In this document: piece after piece, positions 26,320 through 35,011 of the stretch | Numbering within the stretch: the first letter of the stretch is position 1 | How the letters are laid out: every line of letters starts with the position of its first letter | Origin: JBGTIS01 sp041745535 | Lineage (GTDB): Bacteria > Bacteroidota > Bacteroidia > Cytophagales > Cyclobacteriaceae | Reading direction: 5' to 3' | Assembly (NCBI GenBank): GCA_041745535.1 | Contig: JBGTIS010000317.1 | Span: 1-43,152 of the forward strand | DNA length: 43,152 nt | Notes under the pieces: generated by a model | What the model was told of the DNA's origin: nothing | The model's input: the letters and a program-made list of their open reading frames with translations, nothing else | Database searches by the model: none | Made by a program: the position numbers and the translations under genes

Positions 26320-27705
26320 ATGGAAAATGAAAACAAACGACGTGATTTTATGAAGAAAGTGGGGCTGGGCGGTCTCAGTCTGGCAGGCCTTACAGCAGCT
26401 CCAATTGAAGACGTACTGGCCTATTCCACCCAAAACGTGAACAGATACTCTGCTCCCACCGACTTAAAAATCACCGACATGCGCATTGCTGAAATCAGTG
26501 GCGTGGTGTTCCGTACCCCTATTGTGCGCATTTACACCAATCAGGGCATTGTCGGGCATGGCGATGTAAGAGACGGGGCCGCCAAAGAGTATGCTCTTTT
26601 CCTGAAAAGCCGGATTTTAGGAGAAAACCCCTGTAATGTGGAACGCCTCTTTAAAATCATGAAACAGTTTGGCGGACACGGTCGGCAGGGTGGCGGTGTT
26701 TCAGGAGTAGAAATGGCTTTGTGGGATCTGGCCGGTAAAGCCTATAATGTACCCGTTTATCAGCTATTGGGTGGTAAATACAGAGACAGAGTGCGGGTGT
26801 ATTGCGATACCACCACTTCGCCCGATCCGGTGGAGTATGCCAAACGCATGCAGGAAAGAATAGACAAGGGCTATACGGCTTTAAAAATGGATATCGGCAT
26901 CAACCTGATCAAAGATGTACCGGGGGCCATCATCAATGCGCCCGAAGGTAAATTAAACCCTTATCAGTATGAATACAAGAAGTACAATATGACTGAGCAT
27001 CCGTTTACCAATGTGCAGATTACCGACAAAGGCATTAATAAGCTCATGGAATTTCTGGATGTGATGCGGGCGCGGATCGGTTATGAAATCCCAATGGGAA
27101 CCGACCACTGGGGACATTTCTCCGTGAATGAAGCCATCAAAATTGCCCGGGCGGCCGAGCCTTATAACCTGGCCTATATTGAAGATATCATTCCATGGCA
27201 TTATACCGACCAGTGGCGTGAAATTACGGAATCATCCACCACCCCTACGCAAACCGGAGAAGATATTTTTACACTGGAAGGAGGTTTTAAAGAACTGATT
27301 GATAGCAGGGCGGTAGACATTGTACATCCGGATCCTAACACGGCGGGTGGTATTCTTGAAACCAAAAGAATTGGCGACTACGCCTCGCTGCACGGCATCG
27401 GATTTATGCACCACCATGCCGCTGGACCCGTTTCTTTCCTGGGAGCCGTACACTCGGCAGCCGCCACAGAAAACTTCAAGTGGCTGGAACACCATGCGGT
27501 AGACAAACCCGAATGGGAAGACCTGGTGACCGGCATCGAGAAACCCCTGGTGCAGAACGGCTATGTAAAAGTGCCTGAAACACCCGGACTTGGCGTGGAA
27601 CTGAATGAAGAAGTAGTGAAAAAATATCTGGTGGAAGGAGAAAAACTGTTTGCTCCCACACCTGAATGGAATGAAATCCGCGCTAATGATCGGTTATGGA
27701 GTTAA
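26320..27705 (+). CDS. Tat-exported enolase-superfamily (mandelate racemase/muconate lactonizing) enzyme
   Basis: A 461-residue protein. A twin-arginine signal (KRRDFMKK, Arg7-Arg8, then GLGGLSLAGL) points to export of the folded enzyme. The capping domain and TIM barrel of the enolase superfamily follow. The first barrel strand has TALKMDIG with the general-base Lys. Metal ligands are the Asp of GTDHWG, the Glu of YIEDI and the Glu of TGEDIF. HHHAAGP near the end holds the second base His. These enzymes abstract a proton alpha to a carboxylate, in racemisation or dehydration of sugar acids; the substrate cannot be read here. It may work on sugar acids in the periplasm. A strong terminator follows. 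Confidence 0.85.
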   Translation: MENENKRRDFMKKVGLGGLSLAGLTAAPIEDVLAYSTQNVNRYSAPTDLKITDMRIAEISGVVFRTPIVRIYTNQGIVGHGDVRDGAAKEYALFLKSRILGENPCNVERLFKIMKQFGGHGRQGGGVSGVEMALWDLAGKAYNVPVYQLLGGKYRDRVRVYCDTTTSPDPVEYAKRMQERIDKGYTALKMDIGINLIKDVPGAIINAPEGKLNPYQYEYKKYNMTEHPFTNVQITDKGINKLMEFLDVMRARIGYEIPMGTDHWGHFSVNEAIKIARAAEPYNLAYIEDIIPWHYTDQWREITESSTTPTQTGEDIFTLEGGFKELIDSRAVDIVHPDPNTAGGILETKRIGDYASLHGIGFMHHHAAGPVSFLGAVHSAAATENFKWLEHHAVDKPEWEDLVTGIEKPLVQNGYVKVPETPGLGVELNEEVVKKYLVEGEKLFAPTPEWNEIRANDRLWS

Positions 27706-27752
27706 ATCCGTAATTGTCTGTGATTGAACTTTTACGTTTGTAAGCATCTATG

Positions 27753-27780
27753 AAAAGGGAAGGTAACACCTCCCTTTTTT
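27753..27780 (+). terminator. Terminator after the enolase-superfamily gene
   Basis: An 11-bp stem with one bulged A (AAAAGGGAAGGT with ACCTCCCTTTT, loop AAC) ends in a six-T run. It lies 47 bp after the stop and before the convergent monooxygenase gene. Confidence 0.8.
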
Positions 27781-27816
27781 ATTGTGGCGAATACCAATGA
27801 TGTATTATCTTCCGGT

Positions 27817-28857
27817 TTAGCCTTTCCCTATACTTTCAGCTTCCTGTAACTGAAAGGCTTCGGCCAGCAATTCGTACGAGTGCAGCCGGTCAGAAAAATC
27901 ATCGGTTATGGTGGCGATCACGATTTCATCAACATCGTACGCCGCTGCCAATGTTTCCAGTTTTTCTTTCACTTCGGCCTGGGTGCCGGCAACCATTCTG
28001 CCCCGGTTGTGCAGTACCCTACTCCACTCCGCATCGGAATACTGGTAATTTTTTATCTCCTCATAGGTGGGTTGAACATCACGCTGACCTTTTTCCAGAC
28101 TCAAGAGTCGGAAGTCCATCATAGCCTGCAAATGGGATGCTTTTTCCGGTGTGTCGGCACAAAACACAAAAATACCTACCGAAGCCTGAGGGGCTGTCAG
28201 GTAATCAGAAGGTTGAAACGTATCATAATAGTTTCTGACAGCCTGCGGCCCACCTGTCGGATTAATAAAATGCGCGAATGAAAGCGCCAAGCCATAGTGG
28301 GCAGCCAGCATGCCACTTTCGCCACTGGAAGTGAGCATCCACATATCAGGATAGGTATCGATATGCGGAATGGCTTTTACTTTTTCGTGTATCGAACCCA
28401 AGGGTACCTCATCGGCCAAATAACGCTGTAGATCCACCAATTGTTGGACAAAATCATGCGGATCGAACGTATTGGAAGGATTCAGCAGGTGTGCCGTAAG
28501 CCGATCACCACCCGGGGCCCGTCCAATGCCCAGATCGATCCGATTGGGGAACAAAGCTTCCAACAGTTTGAAGTTCTCCGCCACTTTCAAGGTGCTGTGG
28601 TTGGGCAGCATCACACCCCCGGAACCAATCCGGATATGTCTGGTTTCGCCAGCCAGATGGGCAATCAGTACTTCGGGAGCAGCCCCCGCCAGCGTTGTTG
28701 TGTTATGATGCTCCGACAACCAGTACCGCGTATAACCCAGCCGTTCGGCCAGTTTAACAAGCTGCACACTTTCCTGTAAAGCTTCCCGGGCAGAACTCCC
28801 CCTGCGGATGGGCGTTTGGTCTAATATACTTAGTTTTATATCGCTCTTATTTTTCAT
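27817..28857 (-). CDS. Luciferase-like flavin-dependent monooxygenase
   Basis: A 346-residue TIM-barrel protein of the bacterial luciferase-like superfamily. Typical blocks are KLSILDQTPI, LAERLGYTRYWLSEHHN, IRIGSGGVMLPNHS, DLGIGRAPGG and the C-terminal MVAGTQAEVKEKL. This pattern matches the YhbW-like branch that acts as a single-component oxidoreductase with a flavin delivered by a reductase. The substrate is unknown. It stands alone on the minus strand, convergent with the Tat-exported enzyme and separated by 375 bp from the divergent SDR gene. Confidence 0.88.
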   Translation of the reverse strand: MKNKSDIKLSILDQTPIRRGSSAREALQESVQLVKLAERLGYTRYWLSEHHNTTTLAGAAPEVLIAHLAGETRHIRIGSGGVMLPNHSTLKVAENFKLLEALFPNRIDLGIGRAPGGDRLTAHLLNPSNTFDPHDFVQQLVDLQRYLADEVPLGSIHEKVKAIPHIDTYPDMWMLTSSGESGMLAAHYGLALSFAHFINPTGGPQAVRNYYDTFQPSDYLTAPQASVGIFVFCADTPEKASHLQAMMDFRLLSLEKGQRDVQPTYEEIKNYQYSDAEWSRVLHNRGRMVAGTQAEVKEKLETLAAAYDVDEIVIATITDDFSDRLHSYELLAEAFQLQEAESIGKG

Positions 28858-29232
28858 AATTGATCATTTCTATGATAGCAAATACGAGCTGAGGAAAAAG
28901 GAGTTGAATATAGTTAAAGTTTTCTATCTACAAATTATTGAATAAGCCTGTTGTCGGGAACGAACGATTGCTTGCTTAATTTATAATTCTTAATGATTTA
29001 TGATGCTCATGTTGTAGAATGCGTTACCCAATATTTTGAGGATTATTTACCCTATCCCGCCTGGTGTAGAAACCCTCCTTATTTGCAAATAATAAAGAAA
29101 ACCTGCTAAACTCTATCACAAACAGTGTTTTTAAATAATCCTGATGTTCCGGTATTTTTATTGATCATAATTGGGACAATGTGATCCATCAATTAAACAT
29201 ACCAGTAAAGAATTATTTAACCTGAAAGCACT
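28858..29232. other. Divergent intergenic region with a 14-bp palindrome
   Basis: There is no gene in these 375 bp. A perfect palindrome, TTATTTGCAAATAA (29079-29092), lies about 140 bp before the SDR gene and is a possible operator. Promoters for the two divergent genes should be here but no clean consensus was found. Confidence 0.4.
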
Positions 29233-30096
29233 ATGGAAACCAAAGAATTAAAAGAAAAAGACTTACCCAAACAAAATCAGGAAGCACCCGGACTGGAATC
29301 GGATATGAAACCTGAACCGCTGGTCATCAGAGATAATTACCGGGGTACCGATAAATTAAAAAAAAAAGTAGCATTAATTACCGGAGGTGATTCTGGTATT
29401 GGTCGTTCGGTAGCCGTTCACTTTGCCAGAGAAGGCGCGGACATCGCCATTATTTACCGAAGTGAAGACAGTGACGCGGAAAAAACCAAAAAGCTGGTTG
29501 AAAAAGAAGGCCAGAACTGCATGTTGATAAAAGGAAACCTTCAGGATAAGGTTTTTTGCAGAGAATCTGTGGAAAAGGTCACTTCTTTTTATGGTAAGCT
29601 CAATATCCTGGTGAACAATGCCGCTGAGCAACATCCCCACGAAGACCTGTCGGACCTGGATTTAGCGATGATGGAAGAAACCTTTAAAACCAACATTTTC
29701 TCTATGTTTTACATTACCCAGCCCGCGCTTGAAAAAATGAGTCAGGGCGATGCCATTATTAACACTACCAGCGTAACGGCTTTTCATGGCCGACCCAATT
29801 TAATCGATTACTCTTCTACCAAAGGAGCCATAGCCACTTTTACCCAGGCGCTGAGCCAATCGGTAGCTGAAAAAAACATTCGGGTAAACGCCATCGCGCC
29901 CGGCCCCATCTGGACCCCACTCATACCATCCACCTTTCCGCCCGAAAAGGTAAAGAAATTTGGTAAAGATACGCCCCTTGGTCGGCCCGGGCAACCCTCG
30001 GAATGTGGTCCTGCGTATGTGTTTTTAGCTTCCGAAGACGCTTCCTACATCACCGGCCAGGTTATTCATATTAATGGAGGTGAGTTAATTACATAA
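29233..30096 (+). CDS. SDR-family oxidoreductase (YghA/GSP39-like)
   Basis: A 287-residue short-chain dehydrogenase. A polar N-terminal extension of about 45 residues precedes the Rossmann motif TGGDSGIGR. The NNAAE turn, the catalytic Ser/Tyr/Lys set (NTTSVTAF, then DYSSTKGA) and the ending TGQVIHINGG follow. The extended N-terminus with LVIRDNYRGTDKL-type sequence is characteristic of the YghA / general stress protein 39 group. These are NAD(P)-dependent and often stress-induced; the physiological substrate is unclear. The gene is monocistronic as far as can be seen. Confidence 0.9.
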   Translation: METKELKEKDLPKQNQEAPGLESDMKPEPLVIRDNYRGTDKLKKKVALITGGDSGIGRSVAVHFAREGADIAIIYRSEDSDAEKTKKLVEKEGQNCMLIKGNLQDKVFCRESVEKVTSFYGKLNILVNNAAEQHPHEDLSDLDLAMMEETFKTNIFSMFYITQPALEKMSQGDAIINTTSVTAFHGRPNLIDYSSTKGAIATFTQALSQSVAEKNIRVNAIAPGPIWTPLIPSTFPPEKVKKFGKDTPLGRPGQPSECGPAYVFLASEDASYITGQVIHINGGELIT

Positions 30097-30441
30097 GCAC
30101 TGCGGCATGGCAAATTATTATTTCAGAATACTGATCTGCCGGCTGTTTCTCTAAAGAAATAAATAATAAAAATAAACACCGGAAGATAGCGCGTTCCTCT
30201 GCTATTTTACGGTGTAATTCTTTTGCCTGAATACCTTCTGCCTTACCGTTTGGAAACCGGTTTTTCGTCCAATTTTCTGGGTAGTACTTTTCCATAGAAA
30301 CAGCGATCGAAACCATTAGTTCAGTAAAATTAAAACCGCCATCAGGTTTAATTTTGGTAGTGGAAGTAAAAGGAATACGCTGATGGCAATCTTATCTATT
30401 TTCCCATAATATTTTAACACACCTGATTTTTGGATTTATCA
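30097..30441. other. Intergenic region with an open minus-strand frame of doubtful status
   Basis: No confident gene is present. A minus-strand frame is open from about 30390 to 30089, containing GGFNFTELMVSIAVSMEKYYP and KAKELHRK-like segments with protein-like composition. It has only internal Met starts and overlaps the SDR stop. It may be a decayed gene end or chance. Confidence 0.3.
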
Positions 30442-30476
30442 TTGTTAAACTTTAACATAATTACCCCGTATATTTG
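30442..30476 (+). promoter_or_regulatory. Putative promoter of the ABC-F gene
   Basis: TATATTTG (30469-30476) is an exact TAnnTTTG match 29 bp before the ATG. A TTG at 30442-30444 stands 24 bp upstream, slightly beyond the usual spacing. Confidence 0.45.
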
Positions 30477-30505
30477 TTGAATTATAATAAGAGAAAACGC
30501 GACGT

Positions 30506-32434
30506 ATGATTGCAATTAATAATCTCTCCTATTACATAGGAGGAAGACCACTGTATGAAGGAGCAAATCTGCACATCAAACCTAAAGATAAAATTGGACT
30601 TATTGGTCTGAACGGAACTGGCAAATCTACTTTACTCAGGCTCATCAATGGTGAATATACGCTGGATGGCGGTGAAATTTCACAAAGTAAGGATTGTACC
30701 ATCGGCTTTCTGAATCAGGACCTGCTGTCTTACCAAACCGATGACTCTATTCTGACCGTAGCCATGCAGGCTTTTGGCGAGGCTGTTGATGTGGAGCGGC
30801 AGATTGAAAAGGTATTGCATAAAATGGAAACCAACTACGAAGATAAGTTGGTGGACCAGCTCACCCGGTTGCAGGAAAAATACGAAGCCTTAGATGGCTA
30901 CACCATGCAGGCCAAAGCCGAAGAAATTCTGGAAGGTATTGGCTTTAATACGGCAGATTTGCACCGACCCCTGCGCGAATTTTCAGGAGGCTGGCGCATG
31001 CGGGTAATGCTGGCGAAACTTTTACTGGAAAAGCCTTCCCTGCTCATGCTCGATGAGCCTACCAACCACCTTGATTTACCTTCTATCCAATGGGTGGAAA
31101 ATTATTTGAGAAATTATGAAGGGGCGGTAATCGTGGTGTCTCACGACCGGAAGTTTCTGGACAATACGGTAGATATTACGGTTGAAGTATCGGGTTTGCA
31201 ATTGAATACTTATCCTGGTAATTATTCTTTTTACCTGGAAGAAAAAGCCTTACGGCAGGAAATACAGAAAAACGCCTACGAAAACCAGCAACAGAAAATA
31301 AAGCAGACCGAACGTTTTATCGATCGTTTCCGTGCCAAATCCACCAAAGCCCGTCAGGTACAATCACGGATAAAATCGTTGGAACGTATGGACATAGTAG
31401 ATGATGTAGTGGACGAAAATGCCGTGGTCAATTTTAAGTTTTCATTCAAAAAGCAATCGGGCCGTTTTGTGGTGGAACTCGACCATGTGTCAAAATCGTA
31501 TGACGACCTGGACATTCTAAAAAACACCACAGCCATTATTGAAAGAGGCGATAAAATCGCTCTGATTGGCGCCAATGGAAAAGGGAAATCTACCCTGCTC
31601 AGGGTGATCGCCGGCACTGAAAAAGTAGGTGGTGAAAGAAAGATGGGGTATAATGTAGAAATGGGTTTTTATGCGCAGCACCAGTTGGAAGCCCTGCATG
31701 TGAATAATGAAATACTGGACGAACTAAAGCAGGCTGGTAGTGAAAAAACCGAACAGGAACTCCGGAGTATTCTGGGCTCTTTTCTGTTTGTAGGCGATGA
31801 TGTATTTAAAAAAATTAAAGTATTATCGGGTGGTGAAAAATCCAGGGTGGCTCTGGCCAAAACCCTGATTGCCGAATCAAATTTCCTGTTGCTCGATGAG
31901 CCTACCAACCACCTCGATATCCAATCAGTGAATATTCTGATACAGGCTTTGCAACAATACCAGGGAACGTTTATCGTGGTATCGCACGACCGGTATTTTG
32001 TTTCTGAAATCGCCAACAAAATCTGGTATATTGAAGGCTGTCAGATCAAGCAATATCCGGGTACGTATGACGAGTATAATTATTGGATACAACAAAAAGA
32101 CAGTCAACAGCCCAAGCCTGTGGCCGAGCCTCCCAAAGAAAAACCAAAACTTCAGGCTGCTGAAAAGCAAAAGGATAACCAGGAAAATCTTGAAAAGCAA
32201 AGAACTATAATCCGGCTGGAAAAGGAAATTGCCGCTATTGAAAGAAAAATCAGTCAGTTAGAAGCCGATAAACAAAAAATAGAGGCAGAACTGGGCAAAC
32301 CTTCGGTATTTGGTAATGAGCAATTGCTTGCCAAGGCCACCGAAAAATTTGAAAAGACAGAAAACGAGCTTGGTGCAGCCAATAGTCAATGGGAAGCCCT
32401 GGCATTGCAGTTAGATGAACTTGCCAATGAATAA
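30506..32434 (+). CDS. ABC-F family ATPase (translation factor type)
   Basis: A 642-residue soluble protein with two ABC cassettes and no membrane helices. The first has Walker A GLNGTGKST (residues 34-42), signature FSGGWRMR and Walker B LLMLDEPTNHLD. The linker (about 245-310) is Lys/Arg-rich with SRIKSLERMD. The second has Walker A GANGKGKST (about residue 352), signature LSGGEKSR and the same Walker B. A charged coiled-coil tail (about 535-642) follows, as in Uup. ABC-F proteins bind the ribosomal E site and relieve stalling, or in some cases give antibiotic protection. Nothing here singles out a resistance subtype. The downstream T9SS plug gene starts 51 bp later. Confidence 0.93.
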   Translation: MIAINNLSYYIGGRPLYEGANLHIKPKDKIGLIGLNGTGKSTLLRLINGEYTLDGGEISQSKDCTIGFLNQDLLSYQTDDSILTVAMQAFGEAVDVERQIEKVLHKMETNYEDKLVDQLTRLQEKYEALDGYTMQAKAEEILEGIGFNTADLHRPLREFSGGWRMRVMLAKLLLEKPSLLMLDEPTNHLDLPSIQWVENYLRNYEGAVIVVSHDRKFLDNTVDITVEVSGLQLNTYPGNYSFYLEEKALRQEIQKNAYENQQQKIKQTERFIDRFRAKSTKARQVQSRIKSLERMDIVDDVVDENAVVNFKFSFKKQSGRFVVELDHVSKSYDDLDILKNTTAIIERGDKIALIGANGKGKSTLLRVIAGTEKVGGERKMGYNVEMGFYAQHQLEALHVNNEILDELKQAGSEKTEQELRSILGSFLFVGDDVFKKIKVLSGGEKSRVALAKTLIAESNFLLLDEPTNHLDIQSVNILIQALQQYQGTFIVVSHDRYFVSEIANKIWYIEGCQIKQYPGTYDEYNYWIQQKDSQQPKPVAEPPKEKPKLQAAEKQKDNQENLEKQRTIIRLEKEIAAIERKISQLEADKQKIEAELGKPSVFGNEQLLAKATEKFEKTENELGAANSQWEALALQLDELANE

Positions 32435-32485
32435 TCCGGTTATGATACACAAACAATCATAGCTTTATATCCAATATTTCCGCAA

Positions 32486-33832
32486 ATGAATTCCTCAAAA
32501 TTACATTTTAATTTATGGGTCGGTGCTTTTTTTCTCCTGTATCTGGTTCCAGCCTGTGTGCCGATTAGCCAGACCGGTTCCAATACCAGTACGCCTAACA
32601 TTAATCTTACTGAAAATGGGGTTTATACCGATAAGGTTTTTGCTCAGGAAGCCAGAACCATTCAATTGATTCGTCCCAACGAACCTTTACTGGGTGCCGT
32701 AATTCCCATTTCACAGGAAACACCCTTGCTGCTGGCTTTCGATGTATTGGAATTGTCGGGTAACAACAGCGCTACGGAAGTACACGCCAAAATTGTTCAT
32801 TGTAATGTTGATTGGCGAAAATCGACACTCAACAACATTGAATTTCTGAATGATTTCAATGAATTTCCCATTAACAACATCTCGCTTTCCTTTAATACAA
32901 AAGTGCCGTACTCTCATTATCAATTCCAGGTGCCCACCGTAAAACTTTCAGGAAATTATATTATTAAAGTATATAAGAATAGAAATGAAAATGAGGTTTT
33001 GTTTACCAGAAGGTTTATGGTGTACCAAAATCTGGTGGCAATTGGCGCAAGTATTAATGTATCCAGCGGTGTTCCCGAACGAACTACCCACCAGCAGGTA
33101 GAGTTCACAATAAACTATAGCAACCTGAATGTTCCTAATCCTGCTGATGGATTCTGGGTAGTAATCCGGCAAAATCAGGCCTGGTATAATGCCATTGAAG
33201 GGTTAAAACCCACTTTTATCCGGGAAGTGGACAAACAGTTAGAATACTCGCATTACAATTTGGAAAACAATCTTCCTGGTGGCAGCGAGTATCGCTATTT
33301 TGACTTGCGTTCTACCCACTTTAAAGGGCAAAATGTGGGAGAAATTATGCTGAATAAAAGTCCTATCGAAGCCTTTCTGTTGCAGGACAAAAGCCGGGGC
33401 GGCGAAGCGTATTCTCAGTACAATGATTTAAATGGAGGATTTATTATTGGGAACGCGGAAACAGAAGACAATTCCCTGGATGCCGATTATCTGCTTACTC
33501 ATTTTTTTATCCGTTCAGAAACACCGGTGCAGGGCCAGGTATATATTACCGGCGCGTTTAATAACCGGCAGCTAAACCCTGAGAATCAAATGAAATATCA
33601 GCCCGATCTGCAAGGCTATACGGGTACAATTTTATTAAAACAAGGATTTTATAACTATCAGTACTACGTTGATACGGATAATCCGGCTATTGCGTCCTAT
33701 TATTTCGAAGGTTCTCACTTTGAAACAGAAAATCAATACGAAATATTTATATACAACCGGCCAATCGGGATGCAAGCAGATTTATTAGTAGGATATACTA
33801 ATATTTTCCATAATGTACGGAACCGCAACTAA
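32486..33832 (+). CDS. Type IX secretion system plug lipoprotein (DUF5103 family)
   Basis: A 448-residue lipoprotein: signal with lipobox VPAC (Cys24). The mature protein has the DUF5103 layout: an N-terminal domain with TIQLIRPNEPLLGAVIP and VHCNVDWRKS, then GSEYRYFDLRS and the later ITGAFNNRQLN and QGFYNYQYYVD blocks. In Flavobacterium the plug closes the periplasmic end of the SprA outer-membrane pore when no cargo is present. Its presence shows that this organism runs a type IX secretion system, consistent with the type B cargo at the right end of the window. It is convergent with the cas6-like gene on the minus strand, with 37 bp between stops. Confidence 0.88.
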   Translation: MNSSKLHFNLWVGAFFLLYLVPACVPISQTGSNTSTPNINLTENGVYTDKVFAQEARTIQLIRPNEPLLGAVIPISQETPLLLAFDVLELSGNNSATEVHAKIVHCNVDWRKSTLNNIEFLNDFNEFPINNISLSFNTKVPYSHYQFQVPTVKLSGNYIIKVYKNRNENEVLFTRRFMVYQNLVAIGASINVSSGVPERTTHQQVEFTINYSNLNVPNPADGFWVVIRQNQAWYNAIEGLKPTFIREVDKQLEYSHYNLENNLPGGSEYRYFDLRSTHFKGQNVGEIMLNKSPIEAFLLQDKSRGGEAYSQYNDLNGGFIIGNAETEDNSLDADYLLTHFFIRSETPVQGQVYITGAFNNRQLNPENQMKYQPDLQGYTGTILLKQGFYNYQYYVDTDNPAIASYYFEGSHFETENQYEIFIYNRPIGMQADLLVGYTNIFHNVRNRN

Positions 33833-33869
33833 AAGCACTTATTGCGCCTATAATTATGGGAAAAAGAAA

Positions 33870-34685
33870 CTACTTATTAGTAAGAACTGAATTGCTGAAT
33901 TCGTATTTCACTGTGTTTTTTCCGGGTGCGGCTTCGGCTATATCGAGCATGCCAAATCCTTTAAAAGTATATAAACCCAGTCCGTTGGTAAACACGAAGC
34001 GTTGTACCTCTTTAGCGGCATACAAAGTAAACGGAAAAGTATAACCACGAACTTCATATTTCACATCCTGATCGTAAAGGGGATAAATACGGGCGAATTT
34101 TTTCTGTTGCTCTCTGATTTTCGCCAGATATTCCTTATCCGGTACAATCTGAAACTTGAAAAACGAAGCTATTTCCTCAGAGTTATACAGTCCGGAACGC
34201 TCCATTTTAAGCATGGTAGCATCGTACAGCATATCTGAAAAGGTATCGGATTCCGGCGTAAAAAATCGTTTGGCCCGGTCGTCGCTAAAGGAAGGTTGAA
34301 CGAGTACAAGCGGCGAAATACAAACATACTTGGAAGCCTCCTCCAATTCAGGTTCTTCTTCTTTTTCAACGAACTCAGGAATCAGGAACATGGTTCCGAT
34401 TTCAATCTGAGGAAAACCGAAAAGATGTTTCAGAAAATAATCAATAAAGTCCTTGTTAGCGGATGATAAGACCAATGTTACCCGATTCGAATAAAAATGG
34501 AGTCCATTCCTGCTAATTTTAGTTTGTCCTTTTAAGCCGGAAAAATTATAGAGGGTTTCCTCAATAAATTTCTTTTCCCCACCTTTGACCAATATACCTT
34601 TGACCAATTGTGCCAACAAATACTGATGGTGGAATGGAACATATGAACCTCTGTTTTTTAGAATAAAAATGATACGTGCCCTCAC
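33870..34685 (-). CDS. cas6: Cas6-like CRISPR pre-crRNA endoribonuclease, without other cas genes
   Basis: I start at GTG 34685 (271 residues), since Cas6 proteins begin with the first RAMP strand, here RARIIFILKN. A TTG at 34781 would add 32 residues looking like a weak signal sequence and is less likely. The N-terminal segment YVPFHHQYLLAQLVKGIL is the usual Cas6 strand-helix with candidate catalytic His19/His20. The middle has SGLKGQTKIS and the typical VCISPLVLVQP. The C-terminus has the diagnostic glycine-rich loop GLGLYTFKGFG before a last strand. Cas6 cuts CRISPR precursor RNA. No repeat array, cas1 or effector genes are in the window, so it is solitary here. It may serve an array elsewhere or have another RNA role. 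Confidence 0.75.
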   Translation of the reverse strand: MRARIIFILKNRGSYVPFHHQYLLAQLVKGILVKGGEKKFIEETLYNFSGLKGQTKISRNGLHFYSNRVTLVLSSANKDFIDYFLKHLFGFPQIEIGTMFLIPEFVEKEEEPELEEASKYVCISPLVLVQPSFSDDRAKRFFTPESDTFSDMLYDATMLKMERSGLYNSEEIASFFKFQIVPDKEYLAKIREQQKKFARIYPLYDQDVKYEVRGYTFPFTLYAAKEVQRFVFTNGLGLYTFKGFGMLDIAEAAPGKNTVKYEFSNSVLTNK

Positions 34686-35011
34686 TTCTTGATATTTTAA
34701 AAATCCTGTGTGTAAGTTAGGCTGACTTAGTGCTTCGGATAATATTAAAAATAGATTAGCGAATATTAAAATGCTTGCCAACAGGCAAAAAATCTAATCA
34801 TAATAGGAAAACAAAAAGAATTTTAAAGAACAAGCATACATTCCTATTGGTTACTCTTTTTAATTTTCATCTTATATTGAAAATAATGCTCTAAATTATA
34901 ATTATTTTCAGAAGAAAATACAATACAATTTACAAAAAGCTTACACGAATTCGTAAATTGTAAAATTATAAAGATTCTTGAAAATTTCTAGTATTATTTA
35001 AAAATAATGAT
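34686..35011. other. AT-rich region upstream of cas6, with an inverted repeat
   Basis: Very AT-rich and without a gene apart from the optional 32-codon N-terminal extension of the cas6-like frame. It holds a perfect 10-bp inverted repeat, TACAATTTAC (34924-34933) and GTAAATTGTA (34953-34962). No series of direct repeats with spacers is present, so this is not a CRISPR array. Confidence 0.5.

Noticed and set aside
34782..35011. CRISPR array beside the cas6-like gene
   Set aside because: Only one inverted repeat is present; there are no regularly spaced direct repeats of 24-40 bp.
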